Origin: Seison nebaliae
Taxonomy: Eukaryota > Rotifera > Pararotatoria > Seisonacea > Seisonidae
NCBI GenBank assembly: GCA_023231475.1
Contig: JALJEE010001981.1
Coordinates: 1-51,635 of the forward strand
Reading direction: 5' to 3'
Length of the DNA stretch: 51,635 bases
Shown here: positions 48,801 to 51,635 of the stretch, piece by piece
How positions within the stretch are numbered: the stretch's first letter is position 1
Layout: every line of letters begins with the position of its first letter
The notes under the pieces: generated by a model
What the model was told of the DNA's origin: nothing
Database searches by the model: none
Seen by the model: only the letters and a program-made list of their open reading frames with translations
Position numbers and translations under genes: made by a program

Positions 48801-49837
48801 TGTTCAACTGATCGATTCGTTTCTTTTTGATGAAGATAACTTTCAGTTCCATCGCCTACTCCTCCGAATAATTCAGCTGCATATGATAATGATGAGAATT
48901 TTCTTTTATCTTTTCCAATTAATTCGTCAAAACTGGGACAGACATGAATAAAGAGTGGATATAATGGTGCCGTTTCACCTTCATTCCATAACGGATATTG
49001 CCAATGTTTACATTGTTCATAACTTGTGAGATTAGTTGTTGTAGATCGTCGCATTGTATAGAGAGCGAGATATAAAGGAATTCGATCCATTGATAAATCA
49101 TCGGCAAATAAAAGAGGTCGAAGGAAAAGTGTTTGTCGTTTCATTGAAATAATTCGTTGTTTTAGTTGAGCATTCAACGGAAGATTTACAAAGTATTTTT
49201 GTTGATAATGATATGAATTAGAAGTGAATTGAAATAAAAGAATATCGTGAAATTCGTGAAGAAAATATATGAACAATTTCCGAATCTCTAATAAGAAAAG
49301 ACTATTGTCTTCCAACCAAATTTGTCTCCGAACATATAACGTCGCATTATTGTATAAGAGTGCATCATTGTGAATTAATTCTATATTCGCCAACGATAAT
49401 TGTGGGAGTGAATGCATTAAACTTAATGGAACTTCAATAATCGTTTCATAATCTCGACGACGTTCAATGTCACTCACTATTAATTTCTGTAATTCAACTG
49501 TATTTTCCTGATTGATTAGACTGGCAGCGTCGCCTGTTGATTGCGTTTCACCCAATCGATAAATCGATTTTAATTCATCACATCGACGAATAAGCAAATC
49601 TTGCAATTCGTCAATCATTTTAGCGTGTAATTTTATAAATTCGACATCACTCCTCTCCAATAAAATTCGGATGGAATCGAACGAATCTAAATTCAATCTT
49701 GCTGCTTCGCGAAAATGATGAATTCCATCGAATAATTCTTCTTTTGTCGTCGCATCTTTCAATTTCGATGCTAATAATTGTCGGGTTTCTTCACGTGATA
49801 TTAATTTACTCAAATCATGATCAACTTTCTCATTCAT
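45848..49837 (-). CDS. NELFB: NELF-B/COBRA1-like negative elongation factor, enlarged
   Basis: Single frame of 1329 residues; human NELF-B has 580. NELF holds RNA polymerase II at promoter-proximal pause sites; subunit B joins NELF-C and NELF-E. N-terminal match at about 60-190: AKMIDELQDLLIRRC, LIHNDALLYNNATLYVRRQIWL (split here as ALLYNNATLYVRRQIW), then FLRPLLF at 238. A second match at about 537-625: FRNQLSCYYSDLHLVDSQHP, CHMERSVSIEHAKQIYSLV and ILADSSVVQLLTTSIV follow the human order. Between them sits an insertion of about 250 residues, and another long stretch, partly Asn-rich (CAA/AAC run near 46852-46874), separates the second match from the C-terminus. The last 60 residues may match the human LPESFTKFLQEQR helix. 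NELF is missing from C. elegans, which argues against a nematode. Ends 195 bp from MIC19, tail to tail. Confidence 0.65.
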   Translation of the reverse strand: MNEKVDHDLSKLISREETRQLLASKLKDATTKEELFDGIHHFREAARLNLDSFDSIRILLERSDVEFIKLHAKMIDELQDLLIRRCDELKSIYRLGETQSTGDAASLINQENTVELQKLIVSDIERRRDYETIIEVPLSLMHSLPQLSLANIELIHNDALLYNNATLYVRRQIWLEDNSLFLLEIRKLFIYFLHEFHDILLFQFTSNSYHYQQKYFVNLPLNAQLKQRIISMKRQTLFLRPLLFADDLSMDRIPLYLALYTMRRSTTTNLTSYEQCKHWQYPLWNEGETAPLYPLFIHVCPSFDELIGKDKRKFSSLSYAAELFGGVGDGTESYLHQKETNRSVEQQLVNEMRNMHIPKFQYRFICSRENAHISDDSSFLQRRHQQFANAAERRYNQSGVFQNSVTNDVAFGRKLFEYFLVNIQELFYNNRSLPLAELRLDIQQKITDISIDHLIPTPKWKCNHYGLLDNPELLTIHDMNNVSEVFLLPINIGIYHDFSNIDKLNFRRIDVQFQHNLSNLYNIMNEDSLLNGNVLLPTFRNQLSCYYSDLHLVDSQHPDEFHRVVQLLEQCHMERSVSIEHAKQIYSLVIQGMSSQPSSPDKDQMDNYTKQMVLILADSSVVQLLTTSIVNQLVSEPFKLCRYREVLCIQLKLLYMASHFIKHRKVRPRLLQKLRNLETSGFFYKYLSCLHQTFLILTTASELHQENVTTENDIKLLENLFGVQVLVNLERRNNFEFTSIRWRAKLSNMNVVPLIHCMATSLSVLSSFKSVNEKHQEGDNTKGEEESEECDLGNVYGTFVLNDVVLVLIARFLNAQMTIKILDFYIDKISSLTNRSLQFLEGTPLSSLKDKTVINQENTNKQYTSIIFNLLQQLCMTETDVITELTRKQVPQKLSDLFSSLLFEIHAYLSDNDRHSLTSQFILLMHSSFIAPCTTTARDVLIPLIRYYVRKLEKQQKEAKEIFLIEMKKWQIYRGKCEEILLRNFLQQNNNNNNNINFQSLLTSKDGALASSEVEDGEVEDENMKKFETTFTLNKDVAACLWFRERLLIKRRDSVALLIGREKRDERAAAFITLQLNQFNEKLKEIEFNLCQFKEYLKNVGATWEEVHQSFARHTYVYQTLRLPFLHTFIHQYSTLMYVIDPMILFELLIKSHYSSGLLVRNPNYGKDRTHVHLHKRLFDLMQISEQIEPTKSAQTSLINLYRQLMPIVLNEDVIEHIILILCQTHNYDMAATFWFTLNVYRKVQITDIQTEHTHDEMLGEKEYHLPAFLSGNRLAVLRYSLLALWHMYKFHLLEHIRKKHSQLMISPRFMEMSEFRRINHTENLLKMI

Positions 49838-50044
49838 TTTTCACTCAATATTTATTCTTTTCATTTTATTTAATTCAAAATGTTTTACCCAATCTTTACC
49901 CATCCTTTCGAAAATATTCTTTTTTCCGATCTTCTTTTTCCAATTGATACTTTTATCATTTTCAAATTTTTCGGCTTTCCTACAACACTTGAAAATTATC
50001 GATTGATTTTAATATTAATTATTTTCTTCCTCTATATGTACAGC
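49838..50044. other. 5' flank of NELF-B and tRNA-Thr
   Basis: AT-rich 207-bp spacer. No specific site recognised. Confidence 0.35.
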
Positions 50045-50117
50045 GGCTCTGTAGCTTAGCGGTTAAAGCGCCTGTCTTGTAAACAGGAGATCACGAGTTC
50101 AAATCTCGTCAGGGCCT
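50045..50117 (+). tRNA. tRNA-Thr(UGU): tRNA-Thr (anticodon UGU)
   Basis: 73 nt folding into a full cloverleaf. Acceptor GGCTCTG pairs with CAGGGCC (one G-U). D-arm GCTTAGCGGTTAAAGC; anticodon stem CCTGT/ACAGG with loop CTTGTAA, giving anticodon TGT; variable AGATC; T-arm ACGAG-TTCAAAT-CTCGT. Discriminator T. No intron, and no CCA coded. The internal A box (TAGCTTAGCGG) and B box (GTTCAAATC) are intact. It lies 207 bp upstream of the NELF-B start, on the opposite strand. Confidence 0.97.
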
Positions 50118-50118
50118 A

Positions 50119-50123
50119 TTTTT
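50119..50123 (+). terminator. RNA polymerase III terminator of tRNA-Thr
   Basis: TTTTT run one base after the tRNA end. Confidence 0.85.
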
Positions 50124-50756
50124 CCTTAAAATTTTTTCATTTTTCATCCATCATTTATATTCATCTGTATTGCAGATAGACTCCCATAACAAATTATTGT
50201 AGATTATACAATACCATGTTAAATGTCTAAACTGGAACTTACATCTAAAATGGAACAAGAAATGTATCCTAAAACGTATGATTCTCTTTATATTGAAAAG
50301 AAATGGGAAAATGAAGGAATATTTAATTATTTCGCTATTCAAAATTTCGATATAATTCAATTTAATTTTTATTTATCAAGTAATAGCGATTTAAAATAAT
50401 TTATGGTTGGTTCGGAAATGGAAAAATATCACTTTTAAGAAATGCTCAATAATTATCTCGTTTTTAAATTTTGTTTTGTAATTTTTTATTTTTCCGACTT
50501 GACAATTATATTATAAGAACAGAATGAATATTTCGAACTTGGTTAGAAGAGAATCTTGTTTAGTACACAATAAGCATCGCAAGGTTTTAACCAGAACCCT
50601 ACCGTACAAAATCTTTTAAATACCTACTAGCATTTAATAAATTTCTAGAAACATGTGGATTGATCGTAACGTTGATTAAATGTTACTGTAACTAGAATAT
50701 CAACTCAAAACATAAACGGATATTCTACTTTTTGTTCTTATTATTTTTCCGAATCT

Positions 50757-50942
50757 AGAAGTGGAACTCATCCTCTTTTTAATTTTCCGAGCGGAAATCA
50801 TTCTAATTTTTGAGGGAAAGTGACTCTGTTAAAAAAACTTAATACTAAATTTCAGAGAGGAACTCATCCATTTTATTCAGTGCAAAGAGGAACTCACCCA
50901 CTTTATAATAGAATCCACTATTTCAGAGAGTAACTCACTTCG
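50757..50942. repeat. dispersed GGAACTCA motif, four copies
   Basis: Four copies of a 15-17 bp motif around GAGAGGAACTCATCC at 50757-50773, 50854-50870, 50884-50900 and 50925-50941; the second and fourth follow TTTCA. A weaker version lies near 50791. Spacing is irregular, so this is a decayed tandem array or a cluster of sites. Confidence 0.7.
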
Positions 50943-51161
50943 TTTTTAAAATTGGTGAAATAAGAAAAAATATCTGATGAGGTCCTGATGAAAACATTTA
51001 AATTTGTTTAATTGGTCAATTTTTATTGCATTTTATAATGAGAAAAAATTGGATTTTTTTGGCTAAATAAGCTTACAATATATGAATCAAAATCATCTCG
51101 TAATTTCCTAAAACTAACTAAATATATGTTTGAAAATACATGATAATGGATTGTGTGAAAT

Positions 51162-51204
51162 TTGGCAGTTGTGTAAATTGGCAGTTGTGTAAATTGACAG
51201 TTGT
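51162..51204. repeat. 16-bp tandem repeat, 2.7 units
   Basis: Two perfect units of TTGGCAGTTGTGTAAA and a partial third (TTGACAGTTGT). Confidence 0.95.
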
Positions 51205-51635
51205 TTTTTTTGCAATTTTTTTTCAACAAAGCTTTTCTTAAGGTAATATTAATCGTAGACACATAATTTAGCCATATTTAGAAAGAGCTTGAATAGTACT
51301 ACAAGATAGTATAAAAATTTTTCAAGTTGGAAAAAAATTTCGTTATAAAAATTGAATTTAAATTTTTAAAAAATTAAAAAAAAACATTTTTTCGAGTTGA
51401 CCAAAATTTTGACCTAAATACATACTCCTAATTTTTCTTCAATTTTTCCCAAAATTTTTTTGGGCATAGAGCGCAGCAGTCCAAACATGCTGCAAAAAAA
51501 AATTTTGAAAAAAAGTTATTATTAAAGAAGTTAGAAAAAGCGGACAATATTAAAAATTGGACAAATTTTTTTCTTCTTTTTTGAAAAGGACAAAAAAAAT
51601 CTCGTTCTTCTTATCTTTTCAAAGATATTATACTC

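Larger units (their letters stand above)
50124..51635. other. AT-rich right edge, no gene
   Basis: No coding region is supported; the short minus-strand frames have no structure. It holds two small repeat blocks listed separately. The last 300 bp is rich in A and T runs. Confidence 0.45.

Noticed and set aside
1-51635. Search for transposon, LTR or virus-derived pieces
   Set aside because: No reverse transcriptase, integrase, transposase, capsid or envelope-type frames, long terminal repeats or terminal inverted repeats were seen.

Overview
The window looks like a gene-dense stretch of a compact, AT-rich animal nuclear genome. Codon usage is A/T-ending, there are many CAA, AAC and TCA microsatellites inside genes, and most introns I could fix by reading frame are only 43-62 nt. 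The gene set is metazoan: MyoD, rapsyn, InaF-motif, NELF-B, MARCH6/Doa10, DOP1, COQ9 and MIC19. A MyoD-rapsyn pair plus NELF-B and an InaF-motif protein fits an arthropod, and small introns with a compact layout would suit an acariform mite. The taxon is an inference, not something the sequence states. I see no recognisable transposon, LTR or virus-derived element, CRISPR array or rRNA.

Layout, left to right. 1-3.1 kb: little coding (one possible small exon on the minus strand), then an InaF-motif membrane protein (+). 4.2-6.9 kb: COQ9 (-) and a membrane-anchored SPFH/band-7 protein of six exons (-). 7.4-13.5 kb: DOP1/Dopey (+), head-to-head with the SPFH gene. 15.7-17.1 kb: MyoD/nautilus (+) in three exons, the last carrying the conserved C-terminal helix. 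19.8-27.6 kb: a rapsyn homologue (+) in six exons, greatly enlarged, with its RING-H2 finger interrupted and a long low-complexity tail. 28.7-34.7 kb: fast-evolving surface-type genes, namely a divergent 7TM receptor (-), a type I membrane protein with a 24-bp minisatellite-encoded cytoplasmic tail (-), and a CUB/LDLa-like membrane protein (+). 37.2-43.5 kb: MARCH6/Doa10 ubiquitin ligase (+) with a large insertion. 44.6-49.8 kb: a small membrane protein (-), MIC19/CHCHD3 (+) and an enlarged NELF-B (-). 50.0 kb: a tRNA-Thr(UGU) gene. The last 1.5 kb is AT-rich DNA with small degenerate repeats.

Functionally most genes are unrelated housekeeping genes: ubiquinone synthesis, MICOS, ER-associated degradation, endosome/Golgi traffic, promoter-proximal pausing. 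The one thematic pair is MyoD followed by rapsyn, both muscle or neuromuscular-junction genes, on the same strand and 2.7 kb apart. The strongest candidates for something not described are the giant rapsyn with an interrupted RING and the orphan repeat-tailed receptor-like protein facing a CUB/LDLa-like protein across a short divergent spacer. Gene models with several exons were built by hand from GT-AG sites and reading frame; all exon joins quoted keep frame.
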